From the NCBI RefSeq assembly GCF_001294335.1, contig NZ_LGKG01000136.1:1-64000 (forward strand): 64,000 bases of DNA, written 5' to 3'. The position numbers and the translations under genes were made by a program. The notes beneath the pieces are model-generated. The model had not been told where the DNA came from and did no database searches. It saw only the letters and a list, made by a program, of their open reading frames with translations. This stretch comes from Streptomyces chattanoogensis (GTDB lineage: Bacteria; Actinomycetota; Actinomycetes; Streptomycetales; Streptomycetaceae). Positions within the stretch are counted from its first letter, which is position 1. Each line of letters opens with the position of its first letter. Below, in pieces: positions 1 through 10,132 of the stretch.

Positions 1-95
1 CTCGATGGGAGACCCGTGACGACATCCACGAAGCCTTCCTCGCACTCGCATGCTCACTCATCTGCTGGCGCCGCCTGCAACCAGCATTGCGTTAG
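1..95 (+). CDS. IS5-family transposase, C-terminal end (cut by window edge)
   Basis: The frame beginning at base 3 ends with RWETRDDIHEAFLALACSL followed by ICWRRLQPALR and a stop at 93-95. The WETRDDIHEAFL...SLICWRRL tail is the usual C-terminus of Streptomyces IS5-family (DDE) transposases. Only about 30 residues are inside the window, so the catalytic domain cannot be checked and the gene may be intact to the left. The stop lies only about 15 bp before the point where an interrupted IS701 remnant resumes, as expected for the right end of an IS. Confidence 0.75.
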   Translation, partial: RWETRDDIHEAFLALACSLICWRRLQPALR

Positions 96-111
96 GAGCT
101 CTAAGCCTGCC
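1..111. mobile_element. Right end of an IS5-family element
   Basis: The transposase tail ends at 95 and homology to an interrupted IS701 transposase resumes at about 111 on the other strand, so the element's right boundary should lie around 105-111 (near ctaagcctg). The left end and its inverted repeat are outside the window, so target duplication and terminal repeats cannot be confirmed. Confidence 0.5.
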
Positions 112-415
112 CCGTCTCGTCGAGGATCAGGACCCCGCCGGCGGCGCCGAGGTGCCGGGGCGGGAGCGCGCGTACCACGTCTCTCGCGGCGTCCTCCTCC
201 CCGGAGGTGCGTTCGAGCAGGCGGTGCGGGCGATACGGCCGGCCCGGGCCGACTGCCTCTGCGATCGACCAGCAGTTGCCCGCAACCCGGCATCAGTAAC
301 CCGCGCAGGTACAACACGCCGTTGGCCCGCAGGTCGCGGCGGCGGTAGATCGGCGCGAGGTCTGCGGTGAGCTGGGCGAATACCGCTTCCATCTGCGCGG
401 GATCTGCATTGCGGC
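101..415 (-). pseudogene. IS701-family transposase remnant, frameshifted and truncated
   Basis: Reading leftwards, one frame gives AVFAQLTADLAPIYRRRDLR and ANGVLYLRGLLMPG, then after about base 285 the next frame gives GNCWSIAEAVGPGRPYRPHR and VLILDETG, both typical of the N-terminal part of IS701-type transposases. The frame change fits loss of two bases (GGTGTTGCG expected, GGTTGCG seen). Similarity stops just after DETG, the first catalytic Asp of the DDE triad, where the IS5 end begins. No active protein can be made. The remnant's start upstream of about 415 is unclear. Confidence 0.7.
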
Positions 416-587
416 GCAGTGCGGGGCCGGCGCCGCCTTTGGGGCGCCGTTCGGGTGAAGGCCGCTGAGGCCCCCTTTCACGCGACAGATCGCACATAGA
501 GCCGAAAAGAACGATCTTTACATGGTGTCCAGCGCAAACGTACGGTCAATGCGGATCTTTCATGCTCCATCACCGCAAAGGACATCC

Positions 588-1403
588 ATGTCGCTGTTGC
601 GTACGGCCCTGTTCCAGAGCTCGGGGACCCCGGGTTCGGTCGAGGAGAGCCTCAAAGCGCTCGATGGGGCCGCGGAGCGTGCCGCTGCCGCCGGCGCCCG
701 GCTGCTGGTTGCGTCGGAGCTGTTCCTCGCTGGGTACGTGGACGAGGTGCAGGACCTGGCGGAAGCCGCGGACGGGCCCTCCGCCCGCGCCGTCGCCGAT
801 ATCGCAGCGCGGTACAAGGTGGCGGTGGCCTACGGCTACCCCGAGTGCGACGGCGGGGCCGTGTACAACTCGGTGCAGCTCTTCGGCCCCGACCGCGCCA
901 GCCTCGCGAACTACCGCAAGACGCACCTCTGCGGCGAATTTGAGCGCGAGCACTTCACCTACGGCAAAGACCCTGTTGTCCAGGCCGAGTTGGACGGCGT
1001 GCGGATCGGGTTCCTGATCTGTTACGACGTGGAGTTCCCGGAGAACGTCCGCGCCCACGCCCTCGCCGGCACCGATCTGCTCGTGGTGCCGACCGCGGTG
1101 ATGGATCCCTTCCAGATCGTCCCCGAGTCCCTCGTGCCGGTCCGCGCCTTCGAGAACCAGATGTACATCGCCTACGCCAACCGGATCGGCAAGGAGCAGG
1201 ACTTCGAGTTCGTCGGGCGCTCCACGCTGGTCGGGCCCGACGGCGTGGTCCGTGCCCGCGCTGGGCGCGGCGCCGAGGAGCTCATCTTTGGCGACTTCGA
1301 CCCGGCCTTCCTGGCCGCCTCCCGCGCGGAGAACCCGTATCTGCGCGACCGCCGCCCCGAGCTGTACGCCTCCCTGACAGACAGGGCGCGCGTAGGTATG
1401 TGA
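588..1403 (+). CDS. Carbon-nitrogen hydrolase (nitrilase superfamily amidase)
   Basis: 271 aa cytosolic enzyme of the nitrilase superfamily, which hydrolyses amides or nitriles through a Glu-Lys-Cys triad. The triad is visible: Glu44 in ASELFLAGY, Lys111 in NYRKTHL and Cys145 in ICYDVEFPE. An in-frame ATG 66 bp upstream exists, but ATG 588 is preceded by aaagga about 8 bases earlier and gives the usual N-terminus (LLRTALFQ). It converges on the urease operon across a shared hairpin, so release of ammonia from an amide for nitrogen supply is a reasonable context, but the substrate is not known. Members described as R-stereoselective amidases look similar in length and motifs. Confidence 0.88.
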   Translation: MSLLRTALFQSSGTPGSVEESLKALDGAAERAAAAGARLLVASELFLAGYVDEVQDLAEAADGPSARAVADIAARYKVAVAYGYPECDGGAVYNSVQLFGPDRASLANYRKTHLCGEFEREHFTYGKDPVVQAELDGVRIGFLICYDVEFPENVRAHALAGTDLLVVPTAVMDPFQIVPESLVPVRAFENQMYIAYANRIGKEQDFEFVGRSTLVGPDGVVRARAGRGAEELIFGDFDPAFLAASRAENPYLRDRRPELYASLTDRARVGM

Positions 1404-1484
1404 GTGGTTCTGGTGTCGCCTGATCGTGTGGGCACGTGCAGAACCTGCCGTTCCGCAGTCGATGGTCTGTTGGTGCAGCGGGGT

Positions 1485-1512
1485 GCCGTCGCCCTCCGGG
1501 GGGGGCGACGGC
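1485..1512. terminator. Bidirectional terminator hairpin
   Basis: Perfect 10-bp arms, GCCGTCGCCC at 1485-1494 and GGGCGACGGC at 1503-1512, separated by 8 bases, lie between the convergent amidase and ureD stops. Confidence 0.7.
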
Positions 1513-1521
1513 CCGTCCGTG

Positions 1522-2357
1522 CTAGTGGGTGAGGGCGTGTGCGTGCGCCTCGTCGAGTAGTTCACGCAGCGCCGAGCTGGTGGGTGCTACGGCGGTGGCG
1601 AGCAGTGCCGGACCGCCCTCCAGCGGTGCCAGGACAGCGCCCCCGTCCTTGGTGCCCTCGCCGAGCAGTACGGGATCCCGTGGGACGTCGAGGCGCGGGT
1701 CCACGACCAGGAGTTGGCCGACCGCGCGGTGCCCGCCCAGGACGGCCGGGCCGTCCCAGCCGGGCTCCGGGGCGCCGTACGCGGTGTGCTGGTCGAGCAG
1801 CGGGCGCCCGGCGCGGTGGACCAGGATCCGGCTGACGAGGTGGCCCGGTTCCTCGTCGGCCCGGCCCAGGAGCTGCTCTTCCCGCAGGACGAACCGTGCG
1901 GTGGCGGCGAGTTCGACGGTGTAGGTCTGGCGCAGGTTGCTGCCGGCGGCGCTGATCAGGGGCTGCGGTAGCCAGCGCAGATGGGCGTGTTCTCCGGCGG
2001 TGAGCCGCACGTCGTAGATGGCTGCTTCGGTGGTGGGGCCGCGCAGGGCGAGCGTGGCGGCAGCCGTGGTGACCTCCAGCTCGGCCCGGTCCTCGGCGGC
2101 GATGTCGAGGGTGAGCCGGTCGCCACCGAGCGGGGCGCTCATCGCGCCGATGATCCCCACCCTGGCGGCGTTGCCGTCGGTGCGCATGCGCCGCAGATGG
2201 AAGGGGCCGTCGCTGCGCAGCTGCGGGAGGGTGGTGACGCGTCCGTTGTGCGCGGCGTGGATCCGGGCCGTGGCACGTACGCCGTGCGGGTGTCCTGCGG
2301 GCTCTGGTCCGCCGCCGGCCGCGGGGACACGGCCGGCAACTAGTCGGGCGGCGGAGC

Positions 2358-2361
<4 letters not shown>
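1522..2361 (-). CDS. ureD: Urease accessory protein UreD (UreH)
   Basis: 279 aa from the ATG at 2361; the family is about 270-290 aa. UreD is the scaffold that joins UreF and UreG to the urease apoprotein for nickel delivery. Family-like segments are [17 protein letters not shown] near the N-terminus, [17 protein letters not shown] and [15 protein letters not shown], followed by the conserved [18 protein letters not shown]. The ATG overlaps the ureG stop as ATGA, which argues against the longer in-frame start 24 bases upstream. It is the last gene of the leftward operon and ends at the shared hairpin. Confidence 0.9.
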
Positions 2362-3056
<695 letters not shown>

Positions 3057-3090
3057 GTCAACTCCGCTGTGCAGTAGTGGGCTCAGGGGT

Positions 3091-3765
3091 TCAGGAGGCG
3101 AAGAGGCGGACGGTCCAGGCGGCGTGTTGCTCCGCGGTGATGTCCAGCAGGGGTGAGGAGGCCGACGGCAGGGCGTCGAGGCCCTCGGTCAGGGCGCGGG
3201 TCGCGGCGTCGACTGCGGCTTGGGCGACGTCGTCGGTCTCGGGGCCGAGGCGGGCCAGGAGGCCGGAGGCGTCGAGCGGGTCGAGGCTCAGCAGGCGCAC
3301 CGCTGCGGTGGCCGGGCCGCCGATGTTCTCGTACGCGGCGGCATGGGCGGCGTCCACCGGGGCGAGCCCGGCGGCGCGGGCGGCGAGGCCCAGAACGATG
3401 GGCTGGTGGGCGCCCTGGGGACGCGCGACGGCAAGGTCTTCGAGTGCGGCCGACGGGAAGGTGGCACGGGCCGCGCGCATCATCTGCCGGCCGAGTCTGC
3501 GGGCTACGGCACGCAGTGCGGGGGCGGGGGTGCGCGCGTCGGCGGCGTCGTCCAGCAGCAACGGGTCATACCCGGCGGCGGCCGCGGCGGCCAGGCCCGC
3601 CGCGGTGAGACCGGTGGTGTGCAGACGCCCGCGGCAGAATGCCTCCAGGCTGTCGGTGTCGTGTACGGCTTTGTGGGCGATCGCGGCCTCGACGCCGCCG
3701 GAGTGGGCGTGCCCACCGGCGGGGAAGCGGCCGTCGGCCAGGAGGAGCAGGGCTGCGCGGCTCAT
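3091..3765 (-). CDS. ureF: Urease accessory protein UreF
   Basis: 224 aa, all-helical activator that couples UreG GTPase to the UreD-apo-urease complex. The start at ATG 3765 gives the family N-terminus [19 protein letters not shown]; upstream in-frame codons run into the intergenic hairpin and have no family similarity. Later blocks [16 protein letters not shown] and [15 protein letters not shown] also fit UreF. It follows ureC after a 121-bp gap containing a strong palindrome and is separated from ureG by 34 bp. Confidence 0.9.
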   Translation of the reverse strand: MSRAALLLLADGRFPAGGHAHSGGVEAAIAHKAVHDTDSLEAFCRGRLHTTGLTAAGLAAAAAAGYDPLLLDDAADARTPAPALRAVARRLGRQMMRAARATFPSAALEDLAVARPQGAHQPIVLGLAARAAGLAPVDAAHAAAYENIGGPATAAVRLLSLDPLDASGLLARLGPETDDVAQAAVDAATRALTEGLDALPSASSPLLDITAEQHAAWTVRLFAS

Positions 3766-3839
3766 GGGTGAGCGGCTGCCTTTCACAAGGGGCGGATGGT
3801 GAGGCGGTGCCTGGGCGGGCACACCGTGCCGGCCCAGGG

Positions 3840-3875
3840 CCCGGCCGTGGTGTCGGCGCCGACGCCACGGCCGGG
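3840..3875. terminator. 36-bp near-perfect palindrome between ureC and ureF
   Basis: Arms of 18 bp (CCCGGCCGTGGTGTCGGC and GCCGACGCCACGGCCGGG) meet without a loop, with a single mismatch that would be a G-U pair. It could attenuate transcription between the structural and accessory urease genes or stabilise the ureABC message. No T-tract follows. Confidence 0.5.
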
Positions 3876-3886
3876 CAAAGGCCGGA

Positions 3887-5884
3887 TCAGAAGAGGAAGT
3901 ACCGCTGGGCCATGGGGACTTCGTTGACGTAGGCGCGCGGCACGGTCGCACCGTTGAGTTCGGTGCGGGCGTCCCCCGTCGACGCACCGCCGATGGTGAC
4001 CTCGAAGCTGTTGTGGTCGACTTCGAGGCTGTCGGGCACCTTGTCGTTCAGCTTCATGTCGGTCTTCTTGACGTTCCGGGTGTCTGCGATCTCGACGAAC
4101 TTCTTGTTGAGTCCGAGCCCCTCCGTCTTCGTCTCCGTGACCTTGTTGCTGCTGTCCTGGAGGGTGACGAAGCGGGTGTTCAACCTGTCGGCCACGCCCG
4201 GCGCGGCGAAGTTCACGGAATTGCTTCCCGGGGCACGCCCCGTGGATCCCCAGACCGGCCGCGGCAGGTAGGGCTGCGGCTTGGTGATCGAGGCATTGGC
4301 GTCGCCGACCTGCGCGTAGGCGAGCTGGCCGCCCTTGAGGACCATGTGCGTCCTGACGCCGAAGAACTTCGGCTCCCACAGCACCAGGTCTGCCAGCCTC
4401 CCCGGCTCCACGGAACCGACATAACCCGCGATGCCGTGTGTGATCGACGGGTTGACCGTGTACTTGGCGACGTACCGGCGTGCCCGGTAGTTGTCGTTCG
4501 GCTCCAGCCTGTCCTCATTGAAGGGGTGGGAGGGGTCCGTGTCTTGTTGGATCGTTCGGACTTTCGCGCTGTGCAGGTCTTCGGGCAGCGCGCCATAGCG
4601 GGACTTCATGACGTGCGCGGTCTGCCAGGTACGCATGATCATCTCGCCGATGCGCCCCATTGCCTGGGCATCCGAGGACATCATCGAGATGGCGCCCATG
4701 TCGTGGAGGAGGTCCTCCGCGGCCATGGTGGACGGTCGGATACGGGAATCCGCGAAAGCCATGTCCGCCGGAATGTCCGGGTTGAGGTGGTGGCACGCGA
4801 TCATCATGTCGATGTGCTCCTTGACGGTGTTCACCGTCAAGGGCCGGGTGGGGTTGGTCGAGGCGGGTAGGACGTTCGGCTCCTTGACCAGCTCGATCAT
4901 GTCGGGGGCGTGGCCACCACCGGCGCCCTCGACATGGAAGATGTGGAGGGAACGTCCCTTGAAGGCTTCCTTGGTGCTTTCCAGGAAACCGGACTCGTTG
5001 AGCGAGTCGGCGTGCAGGGCGACCTGGATCCCGCGCTCCTCACAGACCGCCAGCGCCTTGTCGATCACCGCGGGCGTGGCACCCCAGTCTTCGTGCACCT
5101 TCAAGCCGATGACACCGGCGTCCACCTGCTCGTTCAGAGCGTCTTCGTTCATCGTGCTGCCCTTGCCGAGCAGACCGATGTTGACCGGGTACTCGTCCAG
5201 AGCCTCGAAGACCCGGGTGATGTGCCACTCGCCGGGGGTCACGGTGGTGGCCGTGCTGCCTTCGGCGGGGCCGGTGCCGCCACCGATGAGAGTGGTCACG
5301 CCCGAGGCCAGGGCCTCGTGGATCTCCCCGGGGCAGATGAAGTGAACGTGGGTGTCCACACCCCCGGCGGTGAGGATCCGGCCGTTGCCGGAGATGGCCT
5401 CGGTGCTCGGGCCGACCACAAAGTTCGTCGCCGTCACCGGTAGCTGCTCGCCCGCCTGTTCACGAGCGGTCTTCTCGAAGTCCGAGATCTTGTCCATCGT
5501 CTCGGGGTTGTACGCCTTGCCGATGGCATGAACCTTGCCATCCCTGATGCCGACGTCGGCCTTGACCACACCCCACCAGTCGAGGATCAGCGCCCCCGTG
5601 ATGACCGTGTCCACGGGAATGCGATCCGGGTTGCCGTCCCCGTCCCTCGCGATGTGGGACATGCCCATCGACTCGCGGATCACCTTCCCGCCACCGAAGA
5701 TCATCTCGTTGCCGCTGGATTTCGGTCCGCCGCTCCAGTCGGCTTCGATCTCGACGGTGAGATCGGTGTCGGCGAGGCGGACACGGTCCTTGGTGGTGGG
5801 CCCGTACAGAGCGGTGTACTCAGCCCGCTTCACCAAGTTGCTCGGCCTCTTCTGCCGGCCCGTCTGACCCTGCTGGCCACTCAT
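3887..5884 (-). CDS. ureC: Urease alpha subunit UreC, unusually long
   Basis: 665 aa catalytic subunit hydrolysing urea to ammonia and carbamate at a di-nickel site. Visible active-site residues: His179/His181 (DTHVHF), the lysine that is carbamylated, Lys262 ([12 protein letters not shown]), His291, His317, the flap Cys364-His365 ([15 protein letters not shown]) and Asp405 ([11 protein letters not shown]). The C-terminus PMAQRYFLF is canonical. Usual UreC is about 570 aa; the extra length lies in three places: about 131-155 ([18 protein letters not shown]), about 436-463, and about 575-640 near the C-terminus. The ATG overlaps the ureAB stop (ATGA). Active urease is expected; the insertions are unexplained. 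Confidence 0.95.
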   Translation of the reverse strand: MSGQQGQTGRQKRPSNLVKRAEYTALYGPTTKDRVRLADTDLTVEIEADWSGGPKSSGNEMIFGGGKVIRESMGMSHIARDGDGNPDRIPVDTVITGALILDWWGVVKADVGIRDGKVHAIGKAYNPETMDKISDFEKTAREQAGEQLPVTATNFVVGPSTEAISGNGRILTAGGVDTHVHFICPGEIHEALASGVTTLIGGGTGPAEGSTATTVTPGEWHITRVFEALDEYPVNIGLLGKGSTMNEDALNEQVDAGVIGLKVHEDWGATPAVIDKALAVCEERGIQVALHADSLNESGFLESTKEAFKGRSLHIFHVEGAGGGHAPDMIELVKEPNVLPASTNPTRPLTVNTVKEHIDMMIACHHLNPDIPADMAFADSRIRPSTMAAEDLLHDMGAISMMSSDAQAMGRIGEMIMRTWQTAHVMKSRYGALPEDLHSAKVRTIQQDTDPSHPFNEDRLEPNDNYRARRYVAKYTVNPSITHGIAGYVGSVEPGRLADLVLWEPKFFGVRTHMVLKGGQLAYAQVGDANASITKPQPYLPRPVWGSTGRAPGSNSVNFAAPGVADRLNTRFVTLQDSSNKVTETKTEGLGLNKKFVEIADTRNVKKTDMKLNDKVPDSLEVDHNSFEVTIGGASTGDARTELNGATVPRAYVNEVPMAQRYFLF

Positions 5885-6657
5885 CCGACGATCCCCTCGC
5901 GCAGTCCCTGAATCTTGCTGGTGTCGCTCTTGGCGTCGCCCTCGATGTTCACCAGCTCAACGCAGCACACGTCTCCTGGTTCGAACCGCACGGACGTGCC
6001 CGCCGCGATGTTGAGCCGTCGCCCCTTCGCCTCGGCGCAGTCCCAGAGCGATTCATCGGTCACGGGCGTGCCAACGGGGTTCTCGACCACCTTGAGGTCG
6101 GGGTTGACCTCGGCGAAGTGATAGTGGGAGCCGACCTGGATGGGACGGTCGGACGTGTTCTGGACCTTGATTGTCTTCTTGTCGGTCTGCAGGTGCTCGT
6201 TGAACGCGATGGCCTCGTGCCAGGACGCGGCGTCGTCGCACTCATGGCAGCAGGGGGACGAGTCGGTGTCGTCGCAGTCGACCGGGCACTCCGGCCTGCG
6301 CGCCGGCTGGGGGTGCTCGACCTTGCCCGGGTAGACCTCGGGCTCCTCCGTGGCCTCCGGGATGGGGTCGTGGATCGTGACCAGCTTGGTGCCGTCCGGG
6401 AAGGTCGCCTCCACCTGGACGTTTTTGATCATCTCCGGGACGCCGTCCATCACGTCGTCACGAGTGAGCACCCGTCGGCCCGAGTCCATGATGTCGCTCA
6501 CCGTCCTACCGTCGCGCGCCGCCTCGAAGACGTACGCGGACAACAGGGCCATGGCCTCGGGGTAGTTGAGAAGCAGCCCCCGGTCGCGGCGCTTCGCTGC
6601 CACGTCGGCCGCGACGTGGATCAGCAAGCGTTCCTGCTCATGCGGAGTCAAATGCAC
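5881..6657 (-). CDS. ureAB: Fused urease gamma-beta subunit UreAB with Cys-rich linker
   Basis: 258 aa from a GTG at 6657. Residues 1-100 are UreA ([39 protein letters not shown]), residues about 155-258 are UreB ([36 protein letters not shown]). The GTG gives the canonical UreA N-terminus; a TTG 123 bases upstream would add a tail without similarity. Fused gamma-beta subunits are known in some actinomycetes and in Helicobacter. The odd part is the linker at about 100-150, with Cys124, 128, 136, 137 and 140 in an acidic stretch. It is the first gene of the operon; no clear promoter or strong ribosome-binding site was seen. Confidence 0.9.
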   Translation of the reverse strand: MHLTPHEQERLLIHVAADVAAKRRDRGLLLNYPEAMALLSAYVFEAARDGRTVSDIMDSGRRVLTRDDVMDGVPEMIKNVQVEATFPDGTKLVTIHDPIPEATEEPEVYPGKVEHPQPARRPECPVDCDDTDSSPCCHECDDAASWHEAIAFNEHLQTDKKTIKVQNTSDRPIQVGSHYHFAEVNPDLKVVENPVGTPVTDESLWDCAEAKGRRLNIAAGTSVRFEPGDVCCVELVNIEGDAKSDTSKIQGLREGIVG

Positions 6658-6780
6658 GATGAGCCGTTTCTGTTGGTCGGACGGTCCTGCGGCCGGGCAT
6701 GCCAAGGTCACAGACAACGTTCCCCGGACGACGACGGGCGCTCCCCGATCATCAGCGGGAACGAAGGGCGATACGACCAA

Positions 6781-8040
6781 ACGACAGGTGATCTACACCA
6801 TCCGGTGAATCCGCTGACTATGCCGTTTGCACCCGCCGGAGGAAGAATCCCAGCTCCGAAACCATGGACAGTTACCGCGAGTTGGGCAGCCCCCTGGGGC
6901 TTCGTCGATGAGTCATCATCCTCAGCGGCTTCCGTACCGACAGCCCGCACCAACCGAACTACGCCTTGCCTGGACGAGCGGCTTGAGGATCCCGTCGCGA
7001 TCGCTCCGACGTCCGCTCCTGCTGCACCGTCGGATGCGGGGCCACGAGGGTCGCCGCCTCTTTCCGCACGACGGGGACTCATCGAGACTCCGCCAACCAC
7101 ACGCGGAATGCCCACCCCGAGCAGCAAAGGCGAGGGGGCAGAACTCCCGGTCTCGACCAGCTGCGAAGTCTCCACAAACTGGCAGGAGAGGACCGCTGCA
7201 TAGAACGAGACCGAGATCAGCACCACGACGACTGAACGATCAGGCAGGAGCGCGTCTCACCACCGACCTGTCCAAAGATGGGCAGGCAGGCGGCTTTTCC
7301 CTACTTGATTGCCCATCGGGACGTGCGTCAACGTGCGCCGCAGCCCTGAACCCGGTGCTGTGCACTGTCTCCGGTGTGGCGTCACGTTCTCTCTACAGGC
7401 CAGCGGCCCACGGTGACACGCGTCCATCCAGGACCAAGATCCGGACCATTTGCGGACCAGCACACCGTCAACCACACGAGGGGACCGCCGTTTCTGCAGG
7501 TCAGCGACCAAGTAATGGCCGTACCACCAGCAGACGAAGAACTTGTTGGTGAGCTACTCGCCGAAGAAGCTGGGCTTCTTCTAGAGGCCGGGAAAGAGAC
7601 CGAAGAAGGGGCGCCTGAGCCGGGCTTCTGCCCGGCTCAGGCGCCTTCTGCTCGGCCCGCTACGCCTGCTTGCAGCAGGGCTCTTCGCTCCGCCGCCCTG
7701 CGGCCGGGGCGGGCCGGTGGGGAGGGTGCCCAGTGAGGTGGGCAGAGCGGGGTAATCCGCGGTCCGGAGACCGGGTGGAGGATCTGGGCCAGGGCGGAGG
7801 CGGCCGAGGGAGCCGGCCGGAGGGCGTGGCGCGCGGTCAGGGGTGTGCACGCGGAGGTGATGGCGGCAGGGTCAAGTGCGCGGAGCGGGCGGTCGCCCAG
7901 CGCAGTCCGATGGGGGCGCGGGGGAAGCGAGGACGCGTGATCGACGCTGATTGATCACTGCTGGCCTGATCGTGCACGGCGTGTGTGCAGCCTGTGTGTG
8001 GGCGAGGCCGTTCGACGGCGGCTTCGGCCCGCGGACTCTT
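6781..8040. other. 1.26-kb stretch without a convincing gene
   Basis: Open frames on both strands here lack recognisable motifs, good starts or family-like composition. A short plus-strand frame ending at 7582 (KNLLVSYSPKKLGFF then stop) looks protein-like but is preceded closely by a stop and was not assigned; it could be a decayed gene. The only clear structure is the perfect hairpin at 7610-7645. Confidence 0.5.
7610..7645. terminator. Strong 16-bp perfect hairpin
   Basis: GGCGCCTGAGCCGGGC at 7610-7625, a TTCT loop, and its exact complement at 7630-7645. It sits 28 bp after a short plus-strand frame that ends at 7582, so it may terminate a vanished or non-coding transcript. Confidence 0.75.
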
Positions 8041-9801
8041 TCACTTCAAGGAAGACTTCCCCGGCTCCGCCCGGAAACGGGCCACCCGTCCGTCACACAG
8101 CGCGAGGTGGGAGCCGGTGAACCGGGAGCGCATCCGGCGGTCATGGGTGACGATGACCAGGGCGCCTCGGTAGTCCGCCAGTGCCTGTTCCAGTTCCTCG
8201 ACGAGTGCGGGAGCCAGATGGTTGGTGGGCTCGTCGAGCAGCAGGAGGTCGGTCGGCTCACTGACGAGCCGGGCCAGTTCGATCCGGCGCCGCTGCCCAT
8301 ACGACAGGCCCCCCACCTGGAGCTGCAGCTCCGCCGGGCGGAACAGGCCGAGCGAGAGCAGCGCTTGAGCGTGTTCGTCGACCGTGCCCACGCGCCCCTG
8401 GGCAAACGCCTGCAGGACGGTCAGCTCCGGGGCCCAGGGTGTTCCCTCCTGGCGCAGGTGCCCGACCCGGCCGGGTATGCGTACCGAACCGCTGTCCGGC
8501 CGCAACTCCCCTGCCAGCACCCGCATGAGTGTGCTCTTGCCGGACCCGTTGGGGCCGGTCACCAGCAGCCGTTGGGTGGCCCCCAGGCGCAGCGCGGGCA
8601 GGTGCAGCCGGTCCCCGACGCGCAGGTCGCACACGTCGGCCGCCGTCCGGTGCGATGGGTCCTGCCCCTCCCTCACTCCGCACGGATCGGTCTCGTGCCC
8701 GGCCGCGGTGGTGATACGGGCAGTGAGGACGAGCGGGTCGGAGGGCGGGGCGACAGGATCGTCCGTCAGTCGTTCAAGGCGTGCCTTGGCGTTGCGGATC
8801 CGGCCCATCGCGCCGTGTCCGCGGCCACGCGCCCGGAAGGCGCCATGGCCGAAGACGGCGAACGGCAGCTTGCGCGGCATGTCCTTCAGGCGTGCCGCGT
8901 TGGATTCCACCAGCCGTCGGCTGCGGGCCAGTTCGGTGCGCCACTCCTCGTACTCCCGCAGTCGGCGCCGGCGCTCGGCGTCCTTGGCGGCGAGGTAGCC
9001 GTCGTAGCCGTCGCCGTACCGCGAGACCGTGCCGCAGCCGACTTCCAGGACGGTGGTCGTGAGCCGTTCCAGAAACACCCGGTCGTGGGTGACCGCCACC
9101 ACGGTGCCGCGGTGCGCGCGCAGGTGTGCCTCCAGCCAGCTCACGGCCTGGTCGTCCAGGTCGTTGGTCGGCTCGTCCAGCAGGAGCAGCTCCGGCCGGG
9201 AGGCGAGCGTGGCGGCCAGTGCCAGACGGGACCGCTCGCCGCCGGAGAGGGTGCCCAGCTGCCTGCCGCGGGGCAGGTCCGGCAGTCCGAGGCCGTGCAG
9301 GGCGCTGTCCACCCGCGCGTCGGCCGCGTATCCTCCGCGGGCCTCGTACTGCTCGACCAGATCCGCGTACGCCGTCAGGGCGGCGTCGAGCTCAGCTCCC
9401 GCGGCCCGGCTGCCCAGGTCGGCCTCGGCCCGGCGCAGCCGCGTTTCGAGGTCACGCAGGTCGGCCAGGGCCAGGTCGACGGCATCCTGGACGGTCGCCT
9501 GGGGAGGCAGCTCCAGGGTCTGCGCGAGGTAGCCGGTGCCGCCGGGTGCAAGCACAGTCAACTCGCCGTTGTCAGCAGGTAGTTGACCGGCCATGAGCTG
9601 GAGAAGCGTGGACTTGCCCGACCCGTTGTCGCCGACGACGCCGACCCTCTCGCCCGGTTTGACGGTCAAGGAGACGCCGTCGAGGACGACATGGCCGGCG
9701 TAGCGCTTGGTGACGTCATGGAGGGCCAGCTGCGCGGATCGGGCAGGGGCAGTGCGGGCGGCAGGGGCGGTGGGTGGCGCAGTGGATGACGAGGTGTGCA
9801 T
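8041..9801 (-). CDS. ABC-F family ATPase, antibiotic resistance type
   Basis: 586 aa soluble protein with two ATPase domains and no membrane segments. Walker A motifs are GDNGSGKST (57-65) and GPNGSGKST (about 445); signatures are LSGGERSRLALAATL and LSYGQRRRIELARL; Walker B motifs end LLLLDEPTNDLDD and LLLLDEPTNHL. ABC-F proteins act on ribosomes; those of antibiotic-producing streptomycetes displace macrolides, lincosamides or pleuromutilin-like drugs from the 50S subunit. The start at ATG 9801 is chosen because the upstream extension is Pro/Arg-rich without similarity. The gene stands alone, divergent from a VOC gene, so it could be a resistance determinant. Drug specificity cannot be read from the sequence. 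Confidence 0.9.
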   Translation of the reverse strand: MHTSSSTAPPTAPAARTAPARSAQLALHDVTKRYAGHVVLDGVSLTVKPGERVGVVGDNGSGKSTLLQLMAGQLPADNGELTVLAPGGTGYLAQTLELPPQATVQDAVDLALADLRDLETRLRRAEADLGSRAAGAELDAALTAYADLVEQYEARGGYAADARVDSALHGLGLPDLPRGRQLGTLSGGERSRLALAATLASRPELLLLDEPTNDLDDQAVSWLEAHLRAHRGTVVAVTHDRVFLERLTTTVLEVGCGTVSRYGDGYDGYLAAKDAERRRRLREYEEWRTELARSRRLVESNAARLKDMPRKLPFAVFGHGAFRARGRGHGAMGRIRNAKARLERLTDDPVAPPSDPLVLTARITTAAGHETDPCGVREGQDPSHRTAADVCDLRVGDRLHLPALRLGATQRLLVTGPNGSGKSTLMRVLAGELRPDSGSVRIPGRVGHLRQEGTPWAPELTVLQAFAQGRVGTVDEHAQALLSLGLFRPAELQLQVGGLSYGQRRRIELARLVSEPTDLLLLDEPTNHLAPALVEELEQALADYRGALVIVTHDRRMRSRFTGSHLALCDGRVARFRAEPGKSSLK

Positions 9802-10132
9802 GGAGATACCCCCTGGTCTCGGCGGCCGAGCCGGCCGGGTCGGATGAGGTCGAGGACACGCCCGCGCACCCGGCGGGCCCGTACGGTGACGCCCGGCCAA
9901 CGGAGTCGGGCGCCGACGGCAGGGCGCGGCGAGAGGCACACGGGGAAGGACTGCGGTGACGGCGGAGCTCAGCTCGACGCGGGCACTCGCTTGGCGATCA
10001 CAGGAACAGGGAACCCATGCGCTGCACCTTACGCGTCAGGAGCACCCTTGGCAAGACGGTTCGTCTCGTCTCCCTTATGGCGCGCGCTACCCTGCCCATA
10101 TCCGCCCATTTGCCCCATTACGGGAGGTTGCC

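Noticed and set aside
7581..7850. Minus-strand 89-codon frame in the gene-free stretch
   Set aside because: Pro/Arg/Gly-rich, no start context and runs through the terminator hairpin.
9802..9960. Possible leader peptide for ribosome-mediated attenuation of the ABC-F gene
   Set aside because: Open frames exist but no convincing leader with paired stems was found by eye; kept only as a suggestion for transcript mapping.
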